DNA of 64,000 nucleotides from Sphingomonas rosea (GCF_039538065.1 NZ_BAABBR010000001.1:2518501-2582500), one strand, 5' to 3'; counted from the first letter of the stretch, positions 51,942-61,613 are shown. Notes: a model not told the origin generated them from the letters alone. Program-made: numbers and translations.

Positions 51942-54617
51942 ATGCGGCGAACAAGGGTTGCCATACCGTCCGAGGGTCATCGCCTCGCGCACGTTTCGGT
52001 GCGCGAGGCGATGACGTTCGACGTTCTTCCGCCAGAAACCGACGACGATTTCACGCTGCAATCGAAGCGCGTGACCATGTGGGCCTATGCCCCGTGGCTC
52101 CTTGCGCTGACCCACACCATCGTCGGCTCCATCCTGCTGCTGCGCGGGATTCACTCGTTTTCCTTTCTCGACCGGGTGCTCGCGGTCGCACCCGTGGGCG
52201 CCGCGATCGCGCTCGACGCAGCGGTCGGCCTGCTCCTGTGGGCACGCAAGCGCATCGGCGTCTCGCCGGTCCTCACTGCGCAGCTCGTCCTCGCCTGGTT
52301 CGCGGCGAGCGGCGCCTTGTGGATCATGTTCGGCGGTGCGGCTTATGGCGGGGTAGCCGACAAGAGCTTCCTGCCGCTGGCGCTCGGCGCCGGTCTCGCG
52401 GTCAAGGCGATGCTCAGCATCGGCTCTCCGCCCGCCGCCATCGTCAACGCGCTGCTCGCCGCGATCGGCGTCCGGCTGCTGACCGACGATCCGCTGCTGC
52501 AGGCGGCGATACCCCTGCTCGGCCTCGCTACCGCGGCCTATTCGATCGTCATCACCCGCATGATGCTGGCGAGCTCGCGTCGCCGCCTCGCGCTCGACTG
52601 GCAGGCCAAGAAGGCGCTCAACTTCGTCGAGGAATTCGAGAACAGCGGCCGCGGCTGGTTCTGGGAAACCAATGCCGCGGGCACCCTCTCCTACGTCAGC
52701 CAGCAGCTCGCCGACGACTTCAAGACCTCGCCCGAAACGCTGCTCGGCCGGCAGTTCACCGACCTCCTCTCGGTCGAGAATGGCGGTAGCGAGGCACTGC
52801 GCGAGGAACGAACCCTAGGCTTTCACCTGTCGGCCCGCTTTCCCTTCAGCGACGTCGTGGTCCGCGCGGCGAGCGACAAGGACGTTCACTGGTCGCTGTC
52901 GGGCAATCCGATCTTCGACGACAACGGCCGTTACCTCGGCTTCCGCGGGATCGGCACCGACCTCACCGAACAGCGCCGCTCCGAGCAGGAGATCAGCCGC
53001 CTCGCCCGGTTCGATTCGCTGACCGGCCTGCCCAACCGCGCGATGATGCGCCAGACGCTGGACGAGGGCCTGCGCAACGCCAAGCACCGCCAGAAGGGCT
53101 GCTCGCTCTTTCTGATCGACCTCGACCGGTTCAAGAACGTCAACGACACGCTCGGCCACCCGGCGGGCGACGCGCTCCTCAAGCAGGTCGGCCAGCGGCT
53201 GATCAGCGTGATGGGCGAGCACGGGCAGATCGGGCGCCTCGGCGGCGACGAATTCAAGGCGGTGCTCCCGGGCCAGGTCGACATCGGCCTCCTCGAAAGC
53301 CTCGCCAAGACGCTGATCGAGCAGGTCTCGCGGCCCTACATGCTCGACGGCCACCGCGTGACCATCGGCGCTTCGGTCGGGATCGCGATTGGCGATCCGG
53401 GCCGCTCGTGCGCGGACTCGATGATCCGCAACGCCGACCTTGCCCTTTATGCCGCCAAGGCCGCCGGGCGCGGCAAGCATTGCTTCTTCGAGCCCTCGAT
53501 GCATTCCGAGGCGACCGACCGGCAGTTGCTCGAGAACGACCTGCGCGGCGCGATCGAGCGCGACGAGCTGTCGGTCGTCTACCAGCCGATCGTCCGTGCC
53601 GCGGGCGAGGAGATGGCCGGGTTCGAGGCGCTCGTACGCTGGCAGCATCCCAAGCGCGGTGCCATTTCGCCCGCCCAGTTCATCCCGCTCGCCGAGGAAT
53701 GCGGGATGATCGGAAAGGTCGGCGAGTGGGTGCTCCACCAGGCGCTCCACGCCGTCCGCCAGTGGCCCGAGGACGTCCGCGTCGCGGTCAACCTGTCGCC
53801 GATCCAGTTCAACGATCCGCGGATCACCGAGATCGTCGATGCCGCGCTCACCGCCAGCGGGGTCAAGCCCTCGCGGCTCGAGCTCGAGATCACCGAAGGC
53901 GTGTTCCTCGCCGACAGCGACATCACCGACGCCACCTTCACCCGCCTGAAGGATCTCGGAGTTCGCCTCGTCCTCGACGATTTCGGCACGGGTTATTCCT
54001 CACTCGGCTATTTGAAGAAGGCGCCGTTCGACAAGATCAAGATCGACCAGAGCTTCGTGCGCGGCGCCGCCTCGCGCTCGAACCGCAACGCGGCGATCAT
54101 CCGCGCCATCGTGACCCTGGCCGAGAGCCTCGACATGGACACGGTCGCCGAAGGCGTCGAGACTCACGACGACCTCCAGCTGATGCGCGACCTCGGGGTC
54201 AGCCAGATCCAGGGGTTCATCTTCGGCCGCCCCTCGCCGCTTGAGGAAGCCAGCCTTCTCGCCAGCAGCCGGAGCGTCGAGGCCGACGGACACCAATATG
54301 TCCGCGAGCCGCGCCAGCGCCTGATGCGCCGCGCCCTCATTGCGCTCGAGGGCAAGGTGACCGAGGTGCGCCTGCGCAACATCTCGGCCATGGGCGCCCT
54401 CGTCGAGTGTGTCAGTCCGGTCACACCCGGCAAGTCGATCGCGATCGACATCGTCGGGGTCGGTCCGGTGAGCGGAACCATCCGCTGGGCGCAGCGTAAT
54501 CGTTTCGGGGTTCGCTTCGACGAACAGTTTGACCTTGGTCGACTGGCGGCGAAGCAGGAGAAGCGCAATCCTGTCACCATGCTGACACCATGGTATGTTG
54601 AACGAGCGGCTGGTTAA
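51942..54617 (+). CDS. Membrane PAS-GGDEF-EAL-PilZ cyclic-di-GMP protein
   Basis: An 891-residue protein. Residues 45-215 hold about six membrane helices; 225-350 a PAS domain (GRGWFWETNAAGTLSYVSQQ; GFRGIGTDLTE); 355-520 GGDEF with an intact GGDEF at 434-438; 530-780 EAL with EALVRW at 562, DDFGTGYSSLGYL and VAEGVE; 790-870 PilZ with RxxxR (RLMRR) and NISAMG. Both synthesis and breakdown of cyclic di-GMP are chemically possible, with PilZ as a built-in sensor. ATG 51942 follows AGGA by 7 bases; ATG 52011 lies on the 3' arm of a 17-bp hairpin and lacks a spaced ribosome site, so 51942 is preferred. Confidence 0.88.
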   Translation: MRRTRVAIPSEGHRLAHVSVREAMTFDVLPPETDDDFTLQSKRVTMWAYAPWLLALTHTIVGSILLLRGIHSFSFLDRVLAVAPVGAAIALDAAVGLLLWARKRIGVSPVLTAQLVLAWFAASGALWIMFGGAAYGGVADKSFLPLALGAGLAVKAMLSIGSPPAAIVNALLAAIGVRLLTDDPLLQAAIPLLGLATAAYSIVITRMMLASSRRRLALDWQAKKALNFVEEFENSGRGWFWETNAAGTLSYVSQQLADDFKTSPETLLGRQFTDLLSVENGGSEALREERTLGFHLSARFPFSDVVVRAASDKDVHWSLSGNPIFDDNGRYLGFRGIGTDLTEQRRSEQEISRLARFDSLTGLPNRAMMRQTLDEGLRNAKHRQKGCSLFLIDLDRFKNVNDTLGHPAGDALLKQVGQRLISVMGEHGQIGRLGGDEFKAVLPGQVDIGLLESLAKTLIEQVSRPYMLDGHRVTIGASVGIAIGDPGRSCADSMIRNADLALYAAKAAGRGKHCFFEPSMHSEATDRQLLENDLRGAIERDELSVVYQPIVRAAGEEMAGFEALVRWQHPKRGAISPAQFIPLAEECGMIGKVGEWVLHQALHAVRQWPEDVRVAVNLSPIQFNDPRITEIVDAALTASGVKPSRLELEITEGVFLADSDITDATFTRLKDLGVRLVLDDFGTGYSSLGYLKKAPFDKIKIDQSFVRGAASRSNRNAAIIRAIVTLAESLDMDTVAEGVETHDDLQLMRDLGVSQIQGFIFGRPSPLEEASLLASSRSVEADGHQYVREPRQRLMRRALIALEGKVTEVRLRNISAMGALVECVSPVTPGKSIAIDIVGVGPVSGTIRWAQRNRFGVRFDEQFDLGRLAAKQEKRNPVTMLTPWYVERAAG
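51976..52015. promoter_or_regulatory. 17-bp perfect hairpin at the 5' end of the GGDEF-EAL gene
   Basis: The arm at 51976-51992 (begins GTCATCGCC) is the exact reverse complement of 51999-52015 (ends GGCGATGAC), with a 6-base loop GTTTCG. The 3' arm includes the in-frame ATG at 52011. In RNA this would be very stable and would hide that start codon or slow ribosomes starting at 51942. Confidence 0.8.
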
Positions 54618-54684
54618 CTGGCGAGAAATTGACTTGGCACGGCGCTCCTAGTGGGGCATTGAGCTGGGGAATCTGGGAGTTCGC

Positions 54685-55107
54685 GTGACGATGAAGACCT
54701 TTGCTGCCCGTCTGGTTGCTGTGACCGGCGCCATCACTTTCGCTGCCGCGGCGCCCGCGTCGGCCGCCGTCCAGGCTTCGGCCGCGGCGTCGTACAGCCC
54801 GTGGGCTGCCCTGTCGGCGCTTGCCACCCCGGCCTCGAGCCAGGCGCTTTGCGGCGCCGCTGCCAGCGCTGCGGCCAATGCCGCTCAGGCCGGCACCCCG
54901 GGCTGCGTTCTTCCCGCCGTCGACGCGCCGGTCGCTCCGGTCGCCGAGACCCCGGTCGCTGCCCCGGTGGCCGTCGCTGCCCCGTCGGGCATCGGCGTCC
55001 TCCCGCTGATCGCCGGCCTCGCCGTCATCGCGGGCGCGATCGCGCTGCTCACCGGCAACAACAACGGCAACGACTCGATCGCCATCCGGCCGATCAGCCC
55101 TCCGTGA
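54685..55107 (+). CDS. Small secreted Ala/Pro-rich protein with C-terminal membrane segment
   Basis: A 140-residue protein: signal peptide (TFAARLVAVTGAITFAAAAP), an Ala-rich domain with two cysteines (ALCGAAAS, TPGCVLP), a Pro/Val-rich linker, then a hydrophobic helix (GVLPLIAGLAVIAGAIALL) and a short NNNGND tail. I recall similar sphingomonad proteins of unknown function. GTG 54685 or ATG 54691 may start it; GGGAG at 54675-54679 lies 5 or 11 bases away. TTGACT at about 54628 could be part of its own promoter. A strong terminator follows. Confidence 0.65.
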   Translation: MTMKTFAARLVAVTGAITFAAAAPASAAVQASAAASYSPWAALSALATPASSQALCGAAASAAANAAQAGTPGCVLPAVDAPVAPVAETPVAAPVAVAAPSGIGVLPLIAGLAVIAGAIALLTGNNNGNDSIAIRPISPP

Positions 55108-55135
55108 TCGAAGCTCGCTTCGACTAGAGACGAAC

Positions 55136-55164
55136 AGCCCCGGCCTCACCGCCGGGGCTTTTTC
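55136..55164 (+). terminator. Intrinsic terminator
   Basis: AGCCCCGGC pairs perfectly with GCCGGGGCT (9 bp) around CTCACC, followed by TTTTCG including a five-T run that begins in the stem end. It closes the small secreted-protein gene and isolates the arginine operon. Confidence 0.92.
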
Positions 55165-55213
55165 GTTTCGGCCCACCCTCGCCTTCGTTGAAGCCCTTGG
55201 CTAAGGGCCAGTC

Positions 55214-56422
55214 ATGGGTGGGTTGCCGAGCGTCGAAGCCAGTCTGGTCGAGGAGGCTGCGGCCGCCTGCCGTATCGAGGATGTCCGGGCCTGGGCCGCG
55301 ATCAACAGCGGTTCGACCAACCTTTCCGGCCTCGCCATCATGGCCGATGTCCTCGCCGGCGCCCTGAGCCCGCTTCCCGGCAAGCTCACCCTCGAAGACC
55401 CCGCGCCGGTCACCGCGCTCGATGCCGGTGGCCGGGAGCAGTCGGTCGCGCATGGCCGCCACCTCCATCTCGTCGTCCGGCCCGAGGCGGCGACCCAGCT
55501 CCTCTTCACCGGGCACATGGACACGGTGTTTCCCGCCGACCATCCGTTCCAGCATGTCCGCGATCTTCCCGACGGCCGGGTCAACGGACCGGGTGTCGCC
55601 GACATGAAGGGCGGGATCGCGGTGATGATCGCCGCGCTGACCGCGTTCGAGCGGCATCCCGAGGCGGCCCGCACCGGCTACGAGATCGTCATCAACGCCG
55701 ACGAGGAAGTGGGTTCGCTCTCCTCGGCCCCGCTGCTCGCCCGCGCGGCGCAAGGCAAAATCGCGGCGCTGACCTACGAGCCCTCGGCGCTGCCAGACGG
55801 AACGCTCGCCGCCGCGCGGCCGGGCTCGGGCAATTTCTCCTTCCATATCGCCGGGCGCGCTGCGCATGCGGGCCGCAATCCCGAGGACGGGCGCAACGCG
55901 GTCACCGCCGCCGCCGAGCTCGCGCTTGCCCTCGAGGCGCTCCGCCGGCCGGGCCTCAGCGTCAATGTCGCGCGGATCGAGGGCGGCTCGCCCAACAATG
56001 TCGTTCCCGACAGCGCGGTGCTGCGCGTCAACCTGCGCCCCCGCACTCCCGAACTCGAAGCCATGGCCCGCGCCGAGATCGAGCGCCTCGCCGCCACCGT
56101 CGCCGCGCGCCGCGAGGTCCACATCCACCGGCACGGCGGCTTTGCCCGACCGCCCAAGCCGCTCACTCCCGAGGCGACCCGCCTCTTCACGCTCGTCGAA
56201 GCCGCCGGCCGCGACCTTGGCCAGACCATCGGCCGCAAGGATTCGGGCGGGGTGTGCGACGGCAACAACATCGCGGCCTGCGGGGTCCCCGTGGTCGACA
56301 CCATGGGCGTCCGTGGCGGCGCCATCCACAGTGCGGAGGAATATCTGATCCCCGAGTCCCTTGGCGAGCGCGCCGCGCTCTCCGCCCTCGTCATCGCCCG
56401 TCTCGCGGAGGGCCGCCTGTGA
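55214..56422 (+). CDS. M20-family metallohydrolase (carboxypeptidase G2-like)
   Basis: A 402-residue zinc hydrolase. Metal ligands: His and Asp in FTGHMDTVFP, Asp in GVADMKGG, Glu-Glu in NADEEVGS, and the C-terminal His in GGAIHSAEEYL. A dimerisation domain lies between, with FHIAGRAAHAGRNPEDGRNA. CPG2-like enzymes remove glutamate from N-acyl-glutamates. It overlaps astA by 4 bases (GTGA), so in this operon it could hydrolyse N-succinylglutamate, the AstE step. This role is inferred. Confidence 0.88.
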   Translation: MGGLPSVEASLVEEAAAACRIEDVRAWAAINSGSTNLSGLAIMADVLAGALSPLPGKLTLEDPAPVTALDAGGREQSVAHGRHLHLVVRPEAATQLLFTGHMDTVFPADHPFQHVRDLPDGRVNGPGVADMKGGIAVMIAALTAFERHPEAARTGYEIVINADEEVGSLSSAPLLARAAQGKIAALTYEPSALPDGTLAAARPGSGNFSFHIAGRAAHAGRNPEDGRNAVTAAAELALALEALRRPGLSVNVARIEGGSPNNVVPDSAVLRVNLRPRTPELEAMARAEIERLAATVAARREVHIHRHGGFARPPKPLTPEATRLFTLVEAAGRDLGQTIGRKDSGGVCDGNNIAACGVPVVDTMGVRGGAIHSAEEYLIPESLGERAALSALVIARLAEGRL

Positions 56423-57435
56423 GTTTCCGCATCCGTCCCGCGACACCCAACGACTTCGACGCCATCTATGAAATGGCCAAGCTCACCGGCGGGGGCTTCA
56501 CCAACCTCCCCGCCGACAAGGCGACGCTCGTTGCCAAGCTCGAAAAGTCCGAACGCGCCTTCGACAAGCCCGAGGAAGTCCAGGGCAACGACTGCTACAT
56601 CTTCGTCCTCGAAAATCCCGCGGAAGGCGTCATCCGCGGCACCTGCCAGGTGTTCGGCCAGGTCGGCGTCACCCAGGCCTTTTACTCCTACCACCTCTCG
56701 ACGCTCACCCAGTGGAGCCCCGAGCTCGGCAAGACCTTCCGCAACCAGATGCTGACGCTGACCACCGACCTTGAAGGGTCGAGCGAGGTCGGCGGGCTGT
56801 TCCTCCACCCGGCCCTGCGCGCGGGCGGCTGGGGCATGCTGCTCGCCAAGAGCCGCTATCTCTTCATCAAGGCGCATCGCCAGCGCTTCGGCGACCGGCT
56901 CCTCGCCGAGCTTCGCGGGGTGATGGACGAGGCCGGCAACTCCCCGTTCTGGGACGCGCTCGCGGGCCGGTTCTTCGACATGACCTTCCCCGAGGCGGAC
57001 GGCTTCAATGCCATCAACGGCACGCAGTTCATCGCCGACCTCATGCCCAAGACCCCGATCTACGTCTCGCTCCTGCCCGAAGCGGCTCGGGCGGTGATGG
57101 GCCAGCCGCACCCGACCGGCCGCGCGGCGCTGCGCATGCTGCAGGACGAGGGACTGACCTTCGACCGCTACGTCGACATCTTCGACGGCGGCCCGACGGT
57201 GACCGCCCCGACCGACCAGGTCCGCACTATCCGCGAGAGCCAGGAGGAGACGGTGGTCGAGATCGGCGAGGGCGGAAAATTGAAGATGCTGCTCGCCGCC
57301 GGCAAGCTGCGCGACTTCCGCTGTGTCCGCGCCGAGGTCCGCCGTGTCGGCCGCAAGGGCATTGCCATCAACCGCGAGGCCGCCGAACTGCTCGGCATCG
57401 ACGAGGGCGCAAAAGTGCTGGCGGTGAACCGGTGA
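56419..57435 (+). CDS. astA: Arginine N-succinyltransferase
   Basis: A 338-residue AstA, usual length. The family start is RIRPATPNDFDAIYEMAKLTG, then FTNLPADKATLVAKLEKSE, and GLFLHPALRAGGWGMLLAKSRYLF. It transfers succinyl from succinyl-CoA to arginine, the first step of the AST pathway. GTG start in the M20 stop; its own stop overlaps astB (GTGA). Confidence 0.94.
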   Translation: MSFRIRPATPNDFDAIYEMAKLTGGGFTNLPADKATLVAKLEKSERAFDKPEEVQGNDCYIFVLENPAEGVIRGTCQVFGQVGVTQAFYSYHLSTLTQWSPELGKTFRNQMLTLTTDLEGSSEVGGLFLHPALRAGGWGMLLAKSRYLFIKAHRQRFGDRLLAELRGVMDEAGNSPFWDALAGRFFDMTFPEADGFNAINGTQFIADLMPKTPIYVSLLPEAARAVMGQPHPTGRAALRMLQDEGLTFDRYVDIFDGGPTVTAPTDQVRTIRESQEETVVEIGEGGKLKMLLAAGKLRDFRCVRAEVRRVGRKGIAINREAAELLGIDEGAKVLAVNR

Positions 57436-58682
57436 GCCTGGTCGAGATCAACTTCGACGGGATCGTCGGGCCGAGCCACAATTATGGCGGGCTCAGCCTC
57501 GGCAATCTCGCCTCCGCCCGGAACCTCGGCGCGGTGAGCTATCCACGCGCTGCCGCCCTGCAGGGGATCGAGAAGATGCGCTCGAACCTGCGGCTCGGCC
57601 TGCCGCAGGGGATCTTCCTCCCCCAGCCGCGGCCCGCCCGTGCCTGGCTCGCCGAGCTCGGTACCACGCCCGAGGAAGCCTCGCCCGCCCTTCTCGCCAA
57701 TGCGATGAGCGCGAGCGCAATGTGGGCGGCCAATGCCGCGACCGTCAGCCCCGCGCCCGACACCGCCGACGGCCGCACGCATCTCACCGTCGCCAATCTG
57801 CGGACCATGACCCACCGCAGCCATGAATGGCCCGCGACGCTCGCCCAGTTACGTCTCGCCTTCGCGCATGACGCCTTCCGGGTGCATGGGCCGGTCCCAG
57901 CGGCTTTCGGCGACGAGGGGGCGGCCAACCACATGCGGCTCTGCGCCCGCCACGGCGAGCCCGGGATCGAGCTGTTCGTCTTCGGCGTCGCCGGCGGCCC
58001 CTTCCCCGCCCGTCAGCATGTCGAGGCGAGCCGCGCCATCGCCCGCCGCCACGGCCTCGATCCGACACGCACCCTGTTCGTCGAACAGTCCGAAGAAGCC
58101 ATCGCCGCGGGCGCCTTCCACAATGACGTGGTCGCCGTCGCCAACGAGCGGGTCCTGTTCGCCCACGAACTGGCCTTCGCCAACCGCGAGGGTTTGCTCG
58201 GCGATCTCGAGCGGCGCTTCCCCGAGCTCGACTATGTCGAAGTTCCCGCGGCCGAGGTCAGCCTCGCGGACGCGATCAAATCCTATCTCTTCAACGCGCA
58301 GCTCGTGACCCCACCCGACGGCCGAACCACGCTGATCGTGCCCGAGGAAGCGCGCGAGACGCCGAGCGTGTGGGGCTGGCTCCAGCGCCACCTCGCCGGC
58401 AATGGCGCGATCCGCGACGTGCGCGTGGTCGACGTGCGCCAGTCGATGGCCAATGGCGGCGGGCCGGCGTGCCTTCGCCTTCGCGTCGTCTGCGATCCCG
58501 CCACGGTCGACCCGCGCTTCCTCGTCGACGAGGCGAAGCTCGACCGGCTGGCCGCGGTGATCGCCCGGACCTGGCCCGAGGAGATCGCGGTCGCGGACCT
58601 TGGCGCGCCGGCGCTCATCCGCGACGTCGAAGCGGCGCGCGCGGCGCTGCTCGACGCCTGCGGCTTGTCCGAACTAGGCTAG
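57432..58682 (+). CDS. astB: N-succinylarginine dihydrolase
   Basis: A 416-residue enzyme of the amidinotransferase fold: NFDGIVGPSHNYGGLSLGN at the start, FGDEGAANHMRLC, and the catalytic Cys in ANGGGPACLRLR. It converts succinylarginine to succinylornithine with release of ammonia and CO2. astC, astD and a classical astE are not in the window. The 3' end overlaps dapA by 9 bases, convergent. Confidence 0.94.
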   Translation: MSLVEINFDGIVGPSHNYGGLSLGNLASARNLGAVSYPRAAALQGIEKMRSNLRLGLPQGIFLPQPRPARAWLAELGTTPEEASPALLANAMSASAMWAANAATVSPAPDTADGRTHLTVANLRTMTHRSHEWPATLAQLRLAFAHDAFRVHGPVPAAFGDEGAANHMRLCARHGEPGIELFVFGVAGGPFPARQHVEASRAIARRHGLDPTRTLFVEQSEEAIAAGAFHNDVVAVANERVLFAHELAFANREGLLGDLERRFPELDYVEVPAAEVSLADAIKSYLFNAQLVTPPDGRTTLIVPEEARETPSVWGWLQRHLAGNGAIRDVRVVDVRQSMANGGGPACLRLRVVCDPATVDPRFLVDEAKLDRLAAVIARTWPEEIAVADLGAPALIRDVEAARAALLDACGLSELG

Positions 58683-59549
58683 GCCCGCCACCTTCAGCGC
58701 GTCGTCGACCGCGGCCCGCGCGGCCTCGCTCGCCGGGATGAGCGGGAGGCGCAATTCCTGCGGGAAGCCCGGCCGGACGCGGCCGAGCGCATATTTCGCC
58801 GGCCCGGGTGAGCTGTCGGCGAACATCGCCGTATGCAGCGCGAACAGGCGGTCCTGGAGCCGCAGCGCCTCGTCCCAGTCGCGCTCCATCGTCGCGCGCT
58901 GGAAGTCGGCGCAGAGCCGCGGCGCGACATTGGCGGTGACCGAGATGCAGCCGACGCCGCCCATGGCGTTGAAACCCAGCGCCATGTCGTCATTGCCCGA
59001 CAGCTGGCAGAAGTCCTCTCCGCAAGCGAGCCGCTGCGCGGTCACCCGGGCGAGATTGCCGGTCGCATCCTTGATCCCGACGATGCCCGGCAATTTGGCG
59101 AGTTCGCCCAGCGTCTCGACCGAAATGTCCGCCACGGTCCGCGACGGCACGTTGTAGACGACGATCGGCAGCCCGCCCTCTTCGGCGAGGTGCCGGTAAT
59201 GGGCGAGCATCCCGGCCTGGCTCGGCTTGTTGTAATAAGGCACGACGACCAGCGCCGCGTCGGCCCCGGCGTCCTTCGCCGCCTTCATCATCCTGAGGCT
59301 CGCAGCGGTCGTATAGCTGCCGCAGCCGGCGATCACCGGGACCCGGCCGTTCGCGGTCTCGACCGTCGTTCGGACCACTGCCGCATGCTCGTCGGCCGAG
59401 AGGGTCGGCACTTCGCCCGTGGTCCCGCACGGCACCAGCGCGCCCGAACCCTCGGCAATCTGCCAGTCGACAAGATCGCGCAGGGCGGCGTGATCCACCT
59501 CGCCTGCGGTGAACGGTGTCACGAGTGCGGGGATCGACCCGGTGAACAT
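58674..59549 (-). CDS. dapA: 4-hydroxy-tetrahydrodipicolinate synthase
   Basis: A 291-residue aldolase: Thr 43-Thr 44 in CGTTGE, Tyr 132 and Arg 137 in VYNVPSRT, Schiff-base Lys 160 in GIKDATGN. It condenses pyruvate and aspartate semialdehyde for lysine and diaminopimelate. ATG at 59549. It is divergent from the lytic transglycosylase, with 84 bases between. Confidence 0.95.
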   Translation of the reverse strand: MFTGSIPALVTPFTAGEVDHAALRDLVDWQIAEGSGALVPCGTTGEVPTLSADEHAAVVRTTVETANGRVPVIAGCGSYTTAASLRMMKAAKDAGADAALVVVPYYNKPSQAGMLAHYRHLAEEGGLPIVVYNVPSRTVADISVETLGELAKLPGIVGIKDATGNLARVTAQRLACGEDFCQLSGNDDMALGFNAMGGVGCISVTANVAPRLCADFQRATMERDWDEALRLQDRLFALHTAMFADSSPGPAKYALGRVRPGFPQELRLPLIPASEAARAAVDDALKVAGLA

Positions 59550-59633
59550 GGGCGCTGCCTCTGTTTTCGTTGCTGCTTGCGACTAGACTGTCGGGCAAGC
59601 CGTTCAGGCGTTGATAAGGACTTGGGGGCGAAG

Positions 59634-61604
59634 ATGTCCAGCATGCGACGAGTGGCTCTATTCCTTCCGATGGTCCTGATCGCGCCGGCGGCCGGGTCCG
59701 CCCAGCTGGTGCCGCTGAACAGCGCGCCGCCGGCTGTCCAATATGCCCCGATCAACGACGTCGGCTACGCCCTCAACGACTGGCGCCGGCTGCGGGCCGG
59801 AAGCTCGAGCTTCGCCGACTATGCCCGCTTCCTCAACGCCTATCCGGGCTGGCCCGCCGAGACGAGCATGCGCCGCGCCGCCGAGCGGGTGATGCAGCCA
59901 GGCGAGAACCCCGCCACCGTCATCGCCTTCTTCCGCAAGGATCCGCCGGCGAGCGCCAACGGCTATGCCCGCCTGGCCGAGAGCTTCGCCGCGCAGGGCC
60001 GGCAGGCCGAGGCGCTCGCCGCCGCGCGCAATGCGTGGAAGGCCTCGAACCTCGCCGCGATGGACGAGATCGCGCTTTACCAGCGCTTCGGCGCGAGCTT
60101 CACCACCGCCGACCATGACTCCCGTGTCGACCGGCTGCTGATCGACCGCGATCCGACCGATGCCGCGCGGATGCTCGGCTCGACTAGCGCCGCCCGTCGC
60201 CCGGCTTTCGCCGCCCGCATCGCGATGCAGCAGCGCGATCCCAACACCGAGGCGCTCTACAATGCGGTGCTCGCCCAGGTCACGACCGACGCCGGCCTGA
60301 TGCAGGACCGCGCGCGCTACCTGCGCGAAGCCAATTGGCAGGCGGCCGCGCGCCAGCTCCTCGCCCGGCCGCACAATTTCACCTACTTGCCCGTCGACCC
60401 CGCCAAGTGGCTCGAGCTCAAGCGCATCGTCGCGCAGGAGGCCGCCGCCGACCGCCAGTACCAGCTCGCCTACGACATCGCGCGGCAGGTCGACGATGCG
60501 GTGCCGCCCGGCCAGACGATCGGCAGCCAGTCGCTGCCCGTGCGCGATGAATATACCAACCTCACCTGGCTTGCCGGGCAGATGGCGGTGCGGGCCCTCA
60601 ATCGCCCCGCCGACGCGGTGATCCTGTTCGACAAATATTCGACCGGGGGCCGCTCGCTCCAGGTGCTGACCAAGGGCGCTTACTGGGCCGGCCGTGCCGC
60701 CGCGCAGGCCGGGCAGCTCCAGAACGCGACGGCGCACTTCGCCCGCGCCGCGGCCTATCCCGACCTCTTCTACGGCCAGCTCGCGCACGAGCGGCTCGGG
60801 CGGACCGTCCCGGCGCCGGCGGGCACGCCGCAGATGCTCGTCACGCCGGCCCAGCGCAGTGCGTTTGCCAACAAGGCGCTGGTGCGCGCGGTGCGGCTGC
60901 TCGGCCAGCAGGGCCGCCCCGACGAGCAGGCCTTGTTCGTCCGCGCCCTGTCCGAGAGCCTGACCAACGACAGCGACCGGCTGCTGGCGACCGAGCTCGC
61001 GCCCCAGATCGCGCGGCAGGACCTGGCCGTTTGGACCGCGCGCAGCAGCCGCAACAGCGGTGACGCCTTCTACTATCGCGCGGCCTTCCCGGTGGTCGGC
61101 GGCTCGACACTGAGCCAGGACCATCTGTGGGCCGTCGCCCATGGCATCACCCGCCAGGAAAGCAGCTTCGACCGCCAGGCGGTGAGCGGCGCCGGCGCGC
61201 GCGGCATGATGCAGCTGATGCCCGCCACCGCGCAGGAGCAGTCGGGCAAGATGGGCGTCGGCTACGACTATGGCCGCCTGACCAGCGATCCCGCCTATAA
61301 CGTCATGCTCGGCTCGGCCTATTTCCGCCGGCTGCTCGACCAGTGGGGCGGCAATTACGTGCTGGCGGTGGCGAGCTACAACGCCGGCGCGGGCAACGTC
61401 CGCAAGTGGGTCGCGCGCAACGGCGATCCGCGCTCGAGCGGCGTCGACGTGGTCGCCTGGATCGAGGACATTCCGTTCGCCGAGACCCGCGGCTACGTCC
61501 AGCGCGTGCTCGAGAACACGGTGGTCTACGACCGGATGAACCCGGCCGCCGTCTCGAGCCCGCGCCAGCTCAGCCACTTCCTCGGCAAGTCCCGCCTCGG
61601 CTAA
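59634..61604 (+). CDS. Soluble lytic murein transglycosylase (Slt70-like)
   Basis: A 656-residue periplasmic enzyme: signal peptide (VALFLPMVLIAPAAGSAQ), a long superhelical U-shaped region, and a C-terminal lysozyme-like domain with catalytic Glu in ITRQESSFDRQA, then GARGMMQLMPATAQ and NYVLAVASYNAGAGNV. It cleaves glycan strands to 1,6-anhydromuropeptides. ATG at 59634 follows GGGGGCGAAG. greB follows after 9 bases. Confidence 0.93.
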   Translation: MSSMRRVALFLPMVLIAPAAGSAQLVPLNSAPPAVQYAPINDVGYALNDWRRLRAGSSSFADYARFLNAYPGWPAETSMRRAAERVMQPGENPATVIAFFRKDPPASANGYARLAESFAAQGRQAEALAAARNAWKASNLAAMDEIALYQRFGASFTTADHDSRVDRLLIDRDPTDAARMLGSTSAARRPAFAARIAMQQRDPNTEALYNAVLAQVTTDAGLMQDRARYLREANWQAAARQLLARPHNFTYLPVDPAKWLELKRIVAQEAAADRQYQLAYDIARQVDDAVPPGQTIGSQSLPVRDEYTNLTWLAGQMAVRALNRPADAVILFDKYSTGGRSLQVLTKGAYWAGRAAAQAGQLQNATAHFARAAAYPDLFYGQLAHERLGRTVPAPAGTPQMLVTPAQRSAFANKALVRAVRLLGQQGRPDEQALFVRALSESLTNDSDRLLATELAPQIARQDLAVWTARSSRNSGDAFYYRAAFPVVGGSTLSQDHLWAVAHGITRQESSFDRQAVSGAGARGMMQLMPATAQEQSGKMGVGYDYGRLTSDPAYNVMLGSAYFRRLLDQWGGNYVLAVASYNAGAGNVRKWVARNGDPRSSGVDVVAWIEDIPFAETRGYVQRVLENTVVYDRMNPAAVSSPRQLSHFLGKSRLG

Positions 61605-61613
61605 GGGCCGGGG

